Shown: piece after piece, positions 12,535-23,168 of the stretch
Numbering within the stretch: position 1 is the first letter of the stretch
How the letters are laid out: every line of letters begins with the position of its first letter
Assembly (NCBI GenBank): GCA_028023455.1
Contig: JAQFVV010012403.1
Coordinates: forward strand, 742,001-806,000
Direction: 5' to 3'
DNA from: Epiperipatus broadwayi
Lineage: Eukaryota > Onychophora > Udeonychophora > Euonychophora > Peripatidae
DNA length: 64,000 bases
Made by a program: the position numbers and the translations under genes
The notes under the pieces: model-generated
What the model was told of the DNA's origin: nothing
The model's database searches: none
The model's input: the letters and a program-made list of their open reading frames with translations, nothing else

Positions 12535-12700
12535 ATGATTTATGTATAGATAGATAGAAACTGATGAGTGCTGGTACAGCACGAAATGCATCTTTTTTTT
12601 GGGGGGGGGGGATTTGTCTTTTATTATATCTTTATTTATATGAATTTGAAAAGAATGGGGAAGGGTGTAGGTGTTTATTATATCTATTAAAATATTACAT
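12535..12700 (+). repeat. Hammerhead family B repeat, first tandem copy
   Basis: The ribozyme-like motif is followed by ATTTGTCTTTTATTATATCT, then TTATTTATATGAATTTGAAA and GGTGTTTATTATATCTATTA. The same sequence follows the motif at 12994. The core starts are 433 bp apart (12561 and 12994). A run of T and G at 12592-12611 replaces a few bases just after the motif. Confidence 0.88.
12556..12595 (+). ncRNA. Hammerhead ribozyme, type I (family B, intact core)
   Basis: The core CTGATGA is at 12561-12567. Helix II is GTGCT (12568-12572) with AGCAC (12578-12582), closed by five bases GGTAC. GAA is at 12583-12585, the palindrome ATGCAT (helix III) at 12586-12591 and the cleavage-site C at 12592. 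All invariant core positions are present. Helix I is poor because the T/G run has replaced its 3' strand, so cleavage by this copy may be lost. Confidence 0.8.
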
Positions 12701-12954
12701 ACGGGACAGAGAAAGGTGAATAACTCCGTGTGTGTAAATTTAAAAAATCAGGTATATTAATCTTTAACTGAGATTTAAAGTTTATATCTGTGCTAGAGAT
12801 AATCTCTAGTTTCGAAAATGATTAGTAATAATCATTAGTATATTTATCTGAAATGGATGGCGTCAACGTTTAAGTGGAGGGAGTTTGACAATGGTAAATG
12901 AAAATGTAACAATTTACTCTAGATAACAATTTATTCTAGATAAATACTTTGCAT

Positions 12955-13190
12955 ATAATAGAGATATATATGAGAGATAGTGACTTGTGCCAACTGATGA
13001 GTGGTGGTTCAGCACGAAATGCATCTTGAGGTCATTTGTCTTTTATTATATCTTTATTTATATGAATTTGAAAAGAATGGGGAAGTGTGGAGGTGTTTAT
13101 TATATCTATTAGAAATTATTAGATCAGAAGTCGAACTCCGATAATGCGCTATTACTTTAAATATTATAAATCTCCGGCACTCACAGATAG
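12955..13190 (+). repeat. Hammerhead family B repeat, second tandem copy
   Basis: It begins near GAGAGATAGTGACTTGTGCC and carries the ribozyme motif, then GTCATTTGTCTTTTATTATA and the same downstream 90 bp as the first copy. It ends near CTCCGGCACTCACAG. The segment between the two motifs (12740-12870) is the reverse complement of sequence seen twice at 20.8-21.3 kb, so it belongs to the same family. Confidence 0.85.
12988..13032 (+). ncRNA. Hammerhead ribozyme, type I (family B)
   Basis: The core CTGATGA is at 12994-13000. Helix II is GTGGT with AGCAC (four of five pairs). GAA is at 13016-13018, ATGCAT at 13019-13024 and the cleavage-site C at 13025. Helix I pairs CAA (12991-12993) with TTG (13026-13028) and then weakens. 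Relatives at 22.7 and 23.1 kb have CCCAA/TTGGG there, so this copy has lost some pairs. Confidence 0.82.
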
Positions 13191-13780
13191 ATATAGAAGA
13201 CATATTTTTTAGAAAAACAAATTATTCTATCATTTTCATATTATCCATGTGGTTTAATGCAATGGTATAGGGTTAGACTCTGGAATGTAATTTGGGTCAA
13301 ATTTTTTCCCGATATTTCTGACACCCAAACTTCTTATGAACTTTTGAGAAATAAAATTATTTGATCATTGCTGTTTATAATTAATGGTAATAAATTTTGA
13401 AATATAAAGATATTTTTTTATAAATAGATATAGTATTTTCTTTAATTTATAATGCCTTTAATTTGCTTTGAATTTTCATTTAATTTCATCATTCAATTTT
13501 AATGGAGGATGGAGTTTAAGTAAACCTTACATTCACAAATGCCACTACATAATTATTCAAAAATTAATTAGAAAATTGTAAGTTTGAAATAATTTGAGTA
13601 TTATAAATCAATATTTTACTAATTTGTAGTAGATTTTAAATATTTAGTGCAAAATGCAAGAAAGATGATGAAAATTTTATTATATACGTTGCACAATTAT
13701 ATAATAATAAAATTACAATTACTTCATAACAAATATATATCAATACATTTGAGTTTGAAAAAAAAAAAAAAACAACTTAT

Positions 13781-13813
13781 AACAATAATAATAATAATAA
13801 TAATAATAATAAT
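13781..13813 (+). repeat. (AAT)n microsatellite
   Basis: This is a run of about ten AAT units preceded by a 14-base A run and a short AACAA/TTGTT inverted flank. Confidence 0.9.
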
Positions 13814-13930
13814 TGTTATAATACTTTATAACAATGTCATATTCAAAATTTTAGTTTTTAGACGACCATCAAACATGGGAAGAATTTTAATCTATTATGC
13901 TGCTATCACAAATTTTTAAATAAATCAATG

Positions 13931-14500
13931 ACATAATATAATATAACAGCAGTAATATATAATAGTCATAAACATAAAAGCTCTTTTCGGCAAATATTAT
14001 TTTTTTCTCTTTTCAATGTGCTTCAATTCTGGTATACATTGCATGCATAGTGACATCTATTTGTTTTATATAAAATTAACTATAACCTATTAAAACCATA
14101 CAATATTTTAAGGCAAAAAAAAAACCCTGTATAAATGTATATTATATAACCTTCCATACATTCATGATTAGCCAATTATTAGTCAAATTAATTGATGTTT
14201 TATATATGTTTATACTATTATTTTTGTTATAATTAATGTAATTGGTTTCATATATCTTCCTTCTATTAGGTCCTTTAATGTAATTTAAAGGTCTTATATT
14301 TTTGGCACAATCTATTTTATGCTTTTATTTTAAATAATGAAAATAAAAAGCAAATCTATCATCTCTTCTATTGTAAATAAATAAATAAATAAATAATACT
14401 TCTGTATATAATATAAATATAATATAAAATAACAATTCGTGTCAATTGTTAATACAGAGTTTAATGTAAATAAATAAAATAATAACAAATAATATTTCCA
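13931..14500 (-). mobile_element. Penelope-like element 3' end, left arm of inverted pair
   Basis: Read on the minus strand this segment matches the right arm at 14722-15350 for most of its length. Shared pieces include TTAATATTTGCTGAAAAGAG-type sequence, ATTGTATGGTTTTAATAGGT, ATAGATTGTGYCAAAAATAT and GGACCTAATAGAA. It covers the distal part of the endonuclease reading frame (KGPNRxK...ETNYINYNKN) and the 3' untranslated region. Its copy of the GIY-YIG active site is deleted, because the arm ends before it. Confidence 0.8.
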
Positions 14501-14504
14501 AGCG

Positions 14505-14545
14505 CTTTCAACTCTTACGAGTCCTTATTAGGGCAGTGTAAAAAA
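14505..14545 (-). ncRNA. Decayed hammerhead-like motif between the two Penelope-like arms
   Basis: The minus strand reads CTAATAAGGACTCGTAAGAG, then TTGAAAGCGCTTGG. The order is a CTGATGA-like heptamer with two changes, a GACTC/GAGTT stem, then GAAA. It lies near the junction of the inverted pair. Penelope-like elements are known to carry hammerhead motifs, so the position is suggestive, but this copy cannot be active. Confidence 0.4.
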
Positions 14546-14721
14546 TTCTATTTTCTCCTAGGTGATGAATTTAACATTTCATTGTATTGGCCAGGAACAA
14601 CTAATCGGAAAGCTGGTTAATTTCGAATTTATAGCACAAGATGAATTTTGTATAAGATATGATTCTTTAATCTTGCGTTTTTTATCATGTGATTCGTGCA
14701 TTAATATTGTAAAATCCTTTG

Positions 14722-15350
14722 GAAATATTATTTGTTATTATTTTATTTTTATATTAAACTCTGTATTAACAATTGACACGAATTGTTATTTTATATCATC
14801 TCTTCTATTAAAATTACTTGTAGGAATTGCTGTATGGTTTACTATGGGCATACAGGGAAACATTTAGACGAAAGAGCAAAAGAATATAATAATGTTATTA
14901 ATAAAAAAGATGGTAGATCTGCCTTATATGTCCATTATTTAAAATACAGACGTAAAATAGATTGTGTCAAAAATATAAGAGCTTTAAATTATATTAAAGG
15001 ACCTAATAGAATGAAGATACATGAAACTAATTACATTAATTATAATAAAAATAATTGTATGAACATATATAAAACATGAATTAATTTGATTCATAATTGG
15101 TTAATGATAAATGAATGAAAAGTTATATAATATACATTTATACAGGTTTTTTTTTTTTAAAAAAAAAATATTGTATGGTTTTAATAGGTTATAGTTAATT
15201 TCATATAAAACAGATAGATGTCACTGTGAATGCAATGTAGATCAGAATGAAAGCATATTGAAAAGGACAAAAATTAATATTTGCTGAAAAGAGTTTTTAT
15301 ATGTATAATTATTATTATACATATTATTGCTGTTATATAAAGATATATTA
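14722..15350 (+). mobile_element. Penelope-like element 3' end, right arm of inverted pair
   Basis: The arm starts at TATTTGTTATTATTTTATTT and contains the endonuclease fragment listed separately, a T-run/A-run pair near 15147-15169, and the 3' region ending about ATATTATTGCTGTTATATAA. It is the reverse complement of the left arm. Penelope-like retroelements are known to insert as tandem or inverted partial copies. No reverse transcriptase part is present in either arm. Confidence 0.82.
14800..15079 (+). pseudogene. GIY-YIG endonuclease domain of a Penelope-like retroelement
   Basis: In frame it reads ITCRNCCMVYYGHTGKHLDE, RAKEYNN, then SALYVHYLKYRRKIDCVKNI and RMKIHETNYINYNK. This matches the Penelope-type endonuclease: CxxC just before the VYxGxTG core, R and E/H in the following helix (RxxEY), SALxxH, and the later R-x-x-x-E-x-x-YI with the metal-binding glutamate (HETNYI). 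The active-site pattern is largely intact over about 85 residues, but the preceding reverse transcriptase is missing, so the element is not autonomous. Confidence 0.85.
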
Positions 15351-16384
15351 TATCGGTTGATTTAGTTTTTAGTATAATCAACATGCTTTTAAGAGTAATT
15401 TATGCATTTTCAATAATTATAAATACAATGTTCATTGATATTTTACATGAAACCATTGGTAATAAATTTAGATTTCCTTTTGACTATTGTTAGGAATTTT
15501 AAATAGGTATAATTTATTTTTATGATAGTAATTAGTTTAACTTTTGCTTTTTGATATATATAAATTTTAAATTATAACTTTTTAATACCATTATAATTTT
15601 ACATGCACTGGTTGAGTGTCCGACATACTCATTATAACAATCGGTGAGTTAATACCATGATTAAAACAATACATGTCAAAGGTTAATTACCTTCTGATTA
15701 AGAATTATCATAACGGTAAATAATTAAGCAGAAATACGTTTGCTTATGTCATAATCATTATTAACTGATGTCATACAGACAAAAAAAAAAAATAGACATC
15801 ACATGATTTTCCAAAGACTGTTTATTTATCTATTTATTATATAATCTTTAAATTTGTTTACAAAAAATATCTCTTTAATTTCTCTCTTTTTATGATGTCT
15901 TTCTTCCCATTTAATATTCTTCTGTGATCTGGGTTCAAAGTAGATTCTTCATGTTCAAAGACAACGGAAATGGTATTAGACAGATTATTTGTACCATTTT
16001 ACATGATTGTATAGTAGTTGTTCATCTTTCAGTCTTTTTCTGAAGTACATCTCAATTCCCAGAGGATTTTTTTACATCCACATATAATTTGATATATAAT
16101 ATTATTTTTTTACATTTTAGAAATAGTATTTTTAGACTTATTGATAAATTATTTTACATTTGAAGGAACATAACGTGAAATGTATTTATCACTAAATATT
16201 TTTTAAGAAATTTGGATTGAAGATTATTTAAAAATGGCATAAATTTCCCTTTTTTTTTTATTATTTTTACTTTGATTAATGTTATAAGATTTATTAGTAA
16301 AGTTATTTAATGTAAGTAGAATTTGTCTTAAACCACTAAACATCACACAATCACCATTTTTATGCTCATACAAGCTGATTACAC

Positions 16385-16620
16385 AGAGGCAAAACTCTCC
16401 ATACAGTAGCGCCACTCAGTGCAAACCAGAGTAATCAGTGGATGCAGAAAGATTTGTGCATAAAGAGGACAGATGAAAGCCACAAGTTAGAAACTAGTCT
16501 AGGGATATTGGATGATAGGCAGTAGATAGGGATTTGATGCACAAACCTTTCTGCATCCGTTTATTGCTCTGTTTGTACTGAGTGGTGCTACTGTATGGAA
16601 AGTTTTGCCTCTCTGTAGGA
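16385..16620. repeat. Inverted dimer of hammerhead family A repeat
   Basis: The left arm starts GGCAAAACTCTCCATACAGT and includes CAGAGTAATCAGTGGATGCA. The right arm starts with a ribozyme-like centre (16465-16505), continues GATATTGGATGATAGGCAGT, and ends with the complement of the left arm, GGAAAGTTTTGCCTC. The left arm stops at the point where the right arm's ribozyme begins. Confidence 0.9.
16464..16505 (+). ncRNA. Hammerhead ribozyme remnant (family A)
   Basis: The core CAGATGA (16470-16476) has A in place of the conserved U4. GAA is at 16490-16492, helix III palindrome ACTAGT at 16493-16498 and cleavage-site C at 16499, then TAGGGATATTGG. Helix II is broken (AGCCACAAGTTA). Alignment with the 5.4 and 35.6 kb copies shows each lost different core bases, so a complete hammerhead is the likely ancestor. 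Confidence 0.6.
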
Positions 16621-16927
16621 TTTGTCTTGTATGGTATTTTATATTTATAAGTTCTTGAGTAAATAGTTCAATATTTTGAATTTTATCACTTTCATAACTA
16701 CATAACTTTTTCAGTTGATAATGATTATAAAGTAATCAAAAGTTTGTCTGCTTAATTTATGTATTATTATTGTTATTATTTACCATTATATTAATTTAAA
16801 ATATATGTATAGTATATTGTTAATTGGTAACTTGTTGTTTTATCTATCTCTCTCTCTATATATAAAAGAGAAACAATGCATAAAACTACTTGAAATGTCT
16901 ATAAAATATTTTAAACACCCCTTAGCT

Positions 16928-17075
16928 ATATTATTTTCAGCAATACTTCCCCTTTAAATAAAAAAAAGCTTGAATTTTTGCAACCAATTCAAAAAGTGTC
17001 CTCTTTTTGAATGAGCTTCGATGATTCAAGCTTTTCTTTATTTAAAGGGGGAATGTTGCTGAAAGTAATACAACT
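16928..17075. repeat. Palindromic repeat
   Basis: The left arm TATTATTTTCAGCAATACTT with CCCCTTTAAATAAAAAAAAG faces CTTTTCTTTATTTAAAGGGG with GAATGTTGCTGAAAGTAATA. A second nested complement, TTCAAAAAGTGTCC/CTCTTTTTGAA, sits at the centre. It contains no gene. Confidence 0.85.
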
Positions 17076-17351
17076 ATGAGCCATTTAAAAAAATATATGT
17101 ATAAATATGCAATCACACAAATCGCCACATCTTATTCATCTATTATAAAATACAATTCTCTTTTTTCAGGATTTTGGTTTACCATTTATCCAACATACAT
17201 GAATAAATTTTTATCACAGAAAGATATGTAGTAACAAAAATGGTGGTTCACAAATTTATATTTATAATTTAGATAAAATTTTAAATAGGATAGAAATTAT
17301 TTATTAATTCATAAATAAAAATCAATTTATTTATAAACTAATTTATTTCAG

Positions 17352-17492
17352 AGTTGCAACCGTGGCAGAGTTGGAGCAACATTACATTCTCGTCCCAGCT
17401 ATGGTTAAAGATGTCTATCTTGTTTACATCGTACAAGATTTTATGAACCAAAATAAAAATGCCACCGTTATGGTTTTCACTAAAACATGCAG
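17352..17492 (+). CDS. DDX49: DDX49 exon, start of helicase domain 2, motif IV
   Basis: The acceptor is TTATTTCAG, ending at 17351, and the donor GTAGAA at 17493. It reads VATVAELEQHYILVPAMVKD, then VYLVYIVQDFMNQNKNATVM and VFTKTC. This is the linker into RecA-like domain 2 and the motif IV region (VMVFTKT). The LEQHYILVPAMVKDVYLV stretch parallels the LDQRYLLVPEKVKDAYLV type found in DDX49. Phase continuity with both neighbours supports the exon. Confidence 0.95.
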
Positions 17493-18701
17493 GTAGAAAT
17501 ACATTGTATAATATAGATTAATAATTTTTTTATCAAATTGTCAATGCTAAAACAATTATACTTAAGTATAGATCATAAAAATAATTGTATTTTTTTGGTT
17601 TTGGTCTATTTTTTAGTCATTAAAGGGGACAACAAGCGCAATTTGACTATTCCGGGATCCTTAGTTTTGAGGTCCCTTTCAGATTGGAAATATCAGATTA
17701 AGAATTAGTTAGCAATATATATTTTTACTTACTCATTACAAACCTTTTATATTTTGGAAAAAAACACTAATATGCTACTGGAAACTCAAAAGATAATATA
17801 AATTATTTATCATATCTGTATTGAAGTTGATTTTGCACCATTGATATTAAGTAACTGTAAAACAATGTGATAAAAACATTGATGCTTTGTGAATGGAACA
17901 TCATAAACCGAAAACCCACAAATGAAATCTTTTCTTGGGCTCAGAAGAAGTACATGATGGCTATTTTATATCAGATATATTATTATCTAAGTATGTTTTT
18001 CTATAGTTACTGTATTACTTTCATGCTTTCTAAACTTAAAAGAAATTATTATATTTACAGCTTAATTAAATCTAAAAGTAGTTAATTATCAAAGGTGAAT
18101 AAATTGTACATATCACCGTCCTTCGAAAATGAATGCCATGTCAAAACTAAAGCAATCATTAGAACTTAAGAGTAAAAAATAGCGGATGGTTAAGTAAAAA
18201 AGCAAAGATTAAATTTAAAATTATAAGCATAAAACTTAATAAAATAAAAATTTAACACACATTTATCCAGATGAAAAGAGATTTCTGATTGCTAAAGAAA
18301 TACATTTCAAAAAAAATATCTATAAAGAATATTAGATGAAAAACTGAAAAAAAAATTTTTTTTTTCCAGTTTTGAAGTATATATATATATAATTATATCA
18401 AACATACAATGATAAAAAAGTGAGAACCATTTTTGATCTCTAAATGTGAAAATCCTAAAAATATTGCTAAATTTTTATTAATAATATATATATAAAAGAA
18501 TTATTTGGCTAAAGAAATTTTGTGATGTTTGAAAATAAATAGCTTTTAAAGGGAAGAGCAGGCATTATGACATTTTATTGCTTTCAGTTGATGCAAAGGG
18601 TAAAAGTAAATGTTATCTTTATATTTTTTTAATTTACAACAAATAACATTATTCTTCAAGAAGTATAATAACTACTTTTTCTTATTGCAATGCCAAATGT
18701 A

Positions 18702-18945
18702 TACCATATAATATTAAATTGTCCATTCACTTTACTACTGTTACACAATGCTTTATTTACCACTCTTTTTTACAGTTTACAGTTTCGATTGCCCTAGCAA
18801 TCTTCTTCAGAACTTGAGGCTACGAGATATAAAGTTCTGAAGAAGATTGCTAGGGCAGTCGAAACTGTAACCTGTAAAAAAGGGTGGTAAATAAAGCAAT
18901 GTGTAACAGTAGTAAAGTGCATGGACAATTTAGTATTATATGGTA
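18702..18945. repeat. Long palindrome carrying hammerhead-like motifs in both arms
   Basis: The arms are about 110 bp. The left runs ACCATATAATATTAAATTGT...TTTACAGTTTCGATTGCCCT, the right AGGGCAGTCGAAACTGTAAC...ACAATTTAGTATTATATGGT, around a spacer of roughly 25 bp. Identity is high. The right arm on + and the left arm on minus carry the CTGAAGA...GAAAC motif. Confidence 0.93.
18834..18875 (+). ncRNA. Hammerhead-like motif (CTGAAGA type)
   Basis: CTGAAGA (18837-18843) fits CUGANGA. One extra A precedes a six-pair stem, GATTGC (18845-18850) with GCAGTC (18855-18860), then GAAAC. The extra base at the helix II junction departs from a canonical hammerhead, so this is either a variant or a decayed copy. 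The mirror copy is on the minus strand at 18781-18812. Confidence 0.45.
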
Positions 18946-20759
18946 AATAATATTATTATTTTCTTTTTTTTCCGCATAAAACTTGAACTTTTCTGCTTAT
19001 TTAAATCATTTATTATATGTTTTTAAAGAAATATATGTTCAATATAGTATAATATTAATAATAGTATATTGTGTATATCTATTATTTTCAATATGTAAAA
19101 GCATATACCTCAGTTTTGTAATTCTGCAGTACCAATTAATTGTTATTAACAATTCCTATGATTACTGGGCCCACATTGTTCACCAAATCTATATTTATAT
19201 TAAGTATTTAGATGCAGTCAAATGTGGAGAATGAAAACTCTTGAATTCCTGTATTCAAAAAATGTATAAATAAAAATTTAATTACCTGTCCAAAATTGTC
19301 TTCTGAAATCTATTTTTCTAGACAACGGTAAACTTCGTGTGACAGCTGATTTAGATTAAATCATCTCCCATCCTCTTCAAAATCTTCTTATTTTTAAAAA
19401 GATTTTATATACTATAATAAGTGAAAAGTTTTTTTTTCTTTTGCTGGATAAACGTAAAGTTCTGTTCAGATGACAATGTATTAATATGGCTGTACATCAT
19501 TTAGGCATATTAATTTGCATATATTTACTTAAATGTGTTTTTCTTTCATTTAATTTTTAAAATATGTATATGTCCTAATTGATTTACTGTGCTGTGTTTA
19601 TTTTATTTTTATTGTTTTTTTTAACATATACCTATTCCAGATTAAATAAAACATGTTCCTTAGATACATTGTAACTTCAGTTAAAATAATATCCTGTCAG
19701 AAGAGAAAATTTAAAGAATCTCATAATTTTATCCGAACTATAAAGAAATGGATTAATGGTTTTCTCCTAATTCATTTATATTTTTTTCATTTACATAGAT
19801 TCATTTGCATACATGAAAATCATCCTATACTGCCTATTAATTAAAAAAATACTAAATATTAATTTATGCAAATGAGTTTATCAAATTAGTAAAGCAATTA
19901 ATGTCTCCAAACCTCACTTTGAACAATGAAGACTGAATTTATGAAGATTTTTGATCACTTAGTATATTTTATTAAAGTGACTGTATTAATCCAGCTGTTC
20001 AAACCTTTTCAGTTTCAATTTTAGATATAAGGTGCTTCTGTGTAGCTTTTTGTTTTTGGCATGAGGCAGGAAAAAAAGGTGTATTCCAAATTATTAATAG
20101 CATTACACTGATAGCCAGAATTCCAAAGGACAACACCTGTTAAAAAAAGTTTGCTGAAAGATTAGTTTTCAAATATTCCAAAATATTGACTGCCATTATA
20201 TTGATAAAATTCTAATAATTAATCCATGGCTATATTTAAAACCGATTCTAATAGTAACGAAATGATATGCACCTTTAAAAACTGCTTGTTAAATATGACT
20301 TTTGATTTTACAGATAGATATATAACTTTTGTCTTAATAATCAGTTTTAAAAGGAACCTTGTTTTTTTTTTGCACAGAAATGAATCCAAATTAATTCCAT
20401 GGTTCCGAAACTTTACAATACAAGGTACTTTTTATATAGTCAAAATAAGAGTCATAGATCACATGACCCTATCATTGCCAATTCCTCTACGAGCTTACTT
20501 TTTATATTCTTGCAGCAACTTTGCAAACCTTATAGAACCCTTCAATGTTTTACATCACAGTAACAAATAACAACATACTTTTTCTTATCCAGTTTACTTT
20601 GTTAGTGCCATATTTTTAGCAAGAATTTATCGTCAACAATCACCTTTCATTAAATACATGACTAGACTATATATTAATTATTTCATACCAGCTGTGAATT
20701 TACTATATTTTCTTCAATTCCGTATGAGGACTTCAAATTTAATAAATTTTATTACATTA

Positions 20760-21600
20760 TTACAGATTGATTTTTAAGAGTGTCAAACTTTTGGCACTCA
20801 CAATATTGACACTATCTACTTCATACAAATACTTTAATGATTATTATTAATCATTTATTAAATTAGAGATTATCCTTAGTCCAGATATGAATTTTAAACC
20901 TCATTAATATATCTGTTTTTTAATTAAATGTAAATGTATGGAATTTTTTGTTCCATACGTAATATCTTTGTAGATGTCATAAAAAATGGAAACTCCCTCT
21001 TCACACTGTTATAAAATATACGAATAAAGATAGATGATCTCCAAAATACATTTTGTGCTCTACCCGCATTCTTCAGTTGATTCCAGTTACAATTTTTTAC
21101 ACATCTTTAGCATTCATTCAATATTTATCCCTACCAAATTATTATATTTTGATTTACAAGAGTCAAATTTCCTGCACTCCTAATTTTAGTATTAACCACT
21201 TGAGATAAACACATTAAAGATTATTACTAATTATTTATCAAATTACACATCTGTAATTCTTATATAAATTTTAAACCTCAGTTAATAATTAATGTATCTG
21301 TGTTTTTCCCTAATTAAACATAAATGCCCGGATTAATTCACCTTTATAACTTTTTTCCACTTGTAATATCTTTCTTGATATACTTAAAATTTTTATTATA
21401 CCCACCTATTTCCTTTCTCACAATGTCGTGCTTTTTAAAAACTACAAATTAATGCACATTCCTATATTCAAACATGATCTTGTTGACTTTGGAAAAGGTG
21501 CATTTTGATCCAACAACTAATCTGGCCAATCCACATACGATTTCCAAAATGCCATTTCTGTTTGCATTTATGGAGATACTTCACACAAATTTATAATTTC
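20760..21600 (-). repeat. Decayed tandem units related to hammerhead family B
   Basis: Two units about 390 bp apart share CAAGAGTGTCAAACTTTTGG-like sequence, GATTATTATTAATCATTTAT, and AATTTTAAACCTCATTAAT. The same text, reverse-complemented, lies between the two ribozyme motifs at 12.7-12.9 kb. Orientation is therefore minus. Divergence is high. Confidence 0.65.
21030..21090 (-). ncRNA. Decayed hammerhead ribozyme (family B)
   Basis: On the minus strand the sequence is GGAATCAA, CTGAAGA, ATGCGGGTAGAGCAC, AAAATGTATTTTGGAGATC. The heptamer fits CUGANGA; helix II retains UGC/GCA; GAAA has become AAAA; helix III ATGTAT is near-palindromic; helix I pairs TCAA with TTGG. Position relative to the flanking family sequence matches the 12.6-13.0 kb copies. 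Confidence 0.5.
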
Positions 21601-22693
21601 CATATTTTTAGCAAGGAACTACTTACAAGAATTACCTTTTGCTATGTCTAGCTGATCTAAGAGTTCACTTCCCACGAATACAAATCGCTACCAGCAGTTA
21701 ATATTTAGATAATTTAATGAACAATGATTAATAGCGTTTTAACGATTTACATATATACAATCATTTAACGTAGTAAGGCCCGAAGGCATACAGAAATAAT
21801 AATTTAGATCAGTATGCCCTGTAAGAATCCTAGCTGTTTGGAGGTCAGCCCTCTGCACTTGAAGTCACTGTGCCATGGGAGATGATCTGCTTCAATATAT
21901 ATGTCGGGATGCACAGATGAAGCTCCAAGAATCAAGTCTCCTCTTATTCATCAAATTAGTACTGAGGCATTCATTGTTCAATCCCTGATGTTGATTCGCT
22001 AGTACTCCTGTCCATCCACTGAGGTCATTCTTCATTTTAATCTCCATACAAGAATTTACATCGTTACGGTTCTGGTTTTAATTAATGAGTTATTTTTATA
22101 ATCTACCTCAAATTCCTTTCATTGTTTTATTTCATTAATGCTGTATTCTACTCTCATTAATTAGACTGGTATTCATTTTAGAAAATAATCTTTTTCTAAT
22201 CTTAAAGTTATAAATATTTTACTTACTAATTTTAAAAGAATAAGTCTTTTAAAATTCTTTAATTTATTAAACTTATTACTTTTTCTCTCTATAAGTTTAT
22301 ACCTATATATGTATGTGCATTTAAGCATACACATACATATCACCTTTCAATGAATATATAAATGATTAATAATCATTCTTTACTGTATTAGATGTTACTA
22401 CCCATTCTCTTTAATATATTTAAAATATATCTATATAATTCTTCACTTAGTTGTGGTTTCATATTCTTCATGATTTTGTACTTCTAGAAATTACATCAAC
22501 CTCACATTTTTACATTTCAAATATAACCTACAATTTGTAATTCTAAGGCAGGTTGTAATTTCACTTTTTATTGAATGTTTCTTCTATAATGTAAATAGAG
22601 GGATTTGAACTCAGGATTTTGAATTCTATTCATTCTCTACTTTATCTCAAGGAACCAATACACATCGCCACATGCATGCGAAAAAGATTCCTG

Positions 22694-22740
22694 ATCCCCC
22701 AATATACATATTTTGTGCAGACTCTCATCAGTTGGGCCAG
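22694..22740 (-). ncRNA. Hammerhead ribozyme remnant (family B, left arm)
   Basis: On the minus strand GGCCCAA is followed by CTGATGA (22725-22731), AGTCTGCAC as a damaged helix II with the following G lost, AAA, then near-palindromic ATATGTAT, A, and TTGGGGGATC. Helix I CCCAA/TTGGG gives five pairs. The core heptamer is intact but the GAAA element is not. Confidence 0.6.
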
Positions 22741-23117
22741 GTCATAATCTCCCACAGATATATACAATCGGTGCTCAGTTTATATTAAGATAGCAATTTG
22801 TCAATCTAAACCATCATATTATCAGACCTTATGTAACCATATATATTAATAGAAGAGGGGTGGACTGAACTTATACTAAGATATAATCTATCTACCAAGA
22901 AATATGTAATTCTAAGGCATACATGGGTGAGACTATAATAGCAAATCCAACAAGAGCTTTGCTCATTCCATCATTGGTTGTTCGATGAAATCGATGGTTG
23001 AATAGTTGGAAGAGTGAAAAGACTGAAGCCTGTCTATTAAAGTTTGAGGAATTGTTATCTTAATATAAACCGAGTACTGATTATATATATGTATATGTGT
23101 GGGGGAGATTTTGATTT

Positions 23118-23168
23118 GGCCCAACTGATGAGTACTAGTTCTACATGAAATACCTACATTGGGGATCA
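23118..23168 (+). ncRNA. Hammerhead ribozyme remnant (family B, right arm)
   Basis: GGCCCAA precedes CTGATGA (23125-23131). Helix II is GTACTAGTTCTACAT, weaker than the GTGCT/AGCAC of other copies. GAAA follows at 23147-23150, then TACCTACA and TTGGGGATCATGTGTC. Helix I CCCAA/TTGGG is complete at five pairs. Helix III is damaged relative to the ATGCAT and TATGTATA forms. Confidence 0.7.

Larger units (their letters stand above)
3441..17351 (+). other. DDX49 intron (13.9 kb)
   Basis: It holds the foldback at 4277-4496, hammerhead repeats at 5331-5504, 12535-13190 and 16385-16620, LINE ends at 5640-6343 and 7590-9035, tRNA-SINEs at 7100-7520 and 9760-10000, Penelope-like ends at 13931-15350 and a palindrome at 16928-17075. 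In 3450-4270, 4500-5330, 6344-7100, 9040-9755, 10010-12530, 13200-13780, 15350-16380 and 16620-16920 I see only AT-rich sequence with short homopolymers. Confidence 0.8.
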
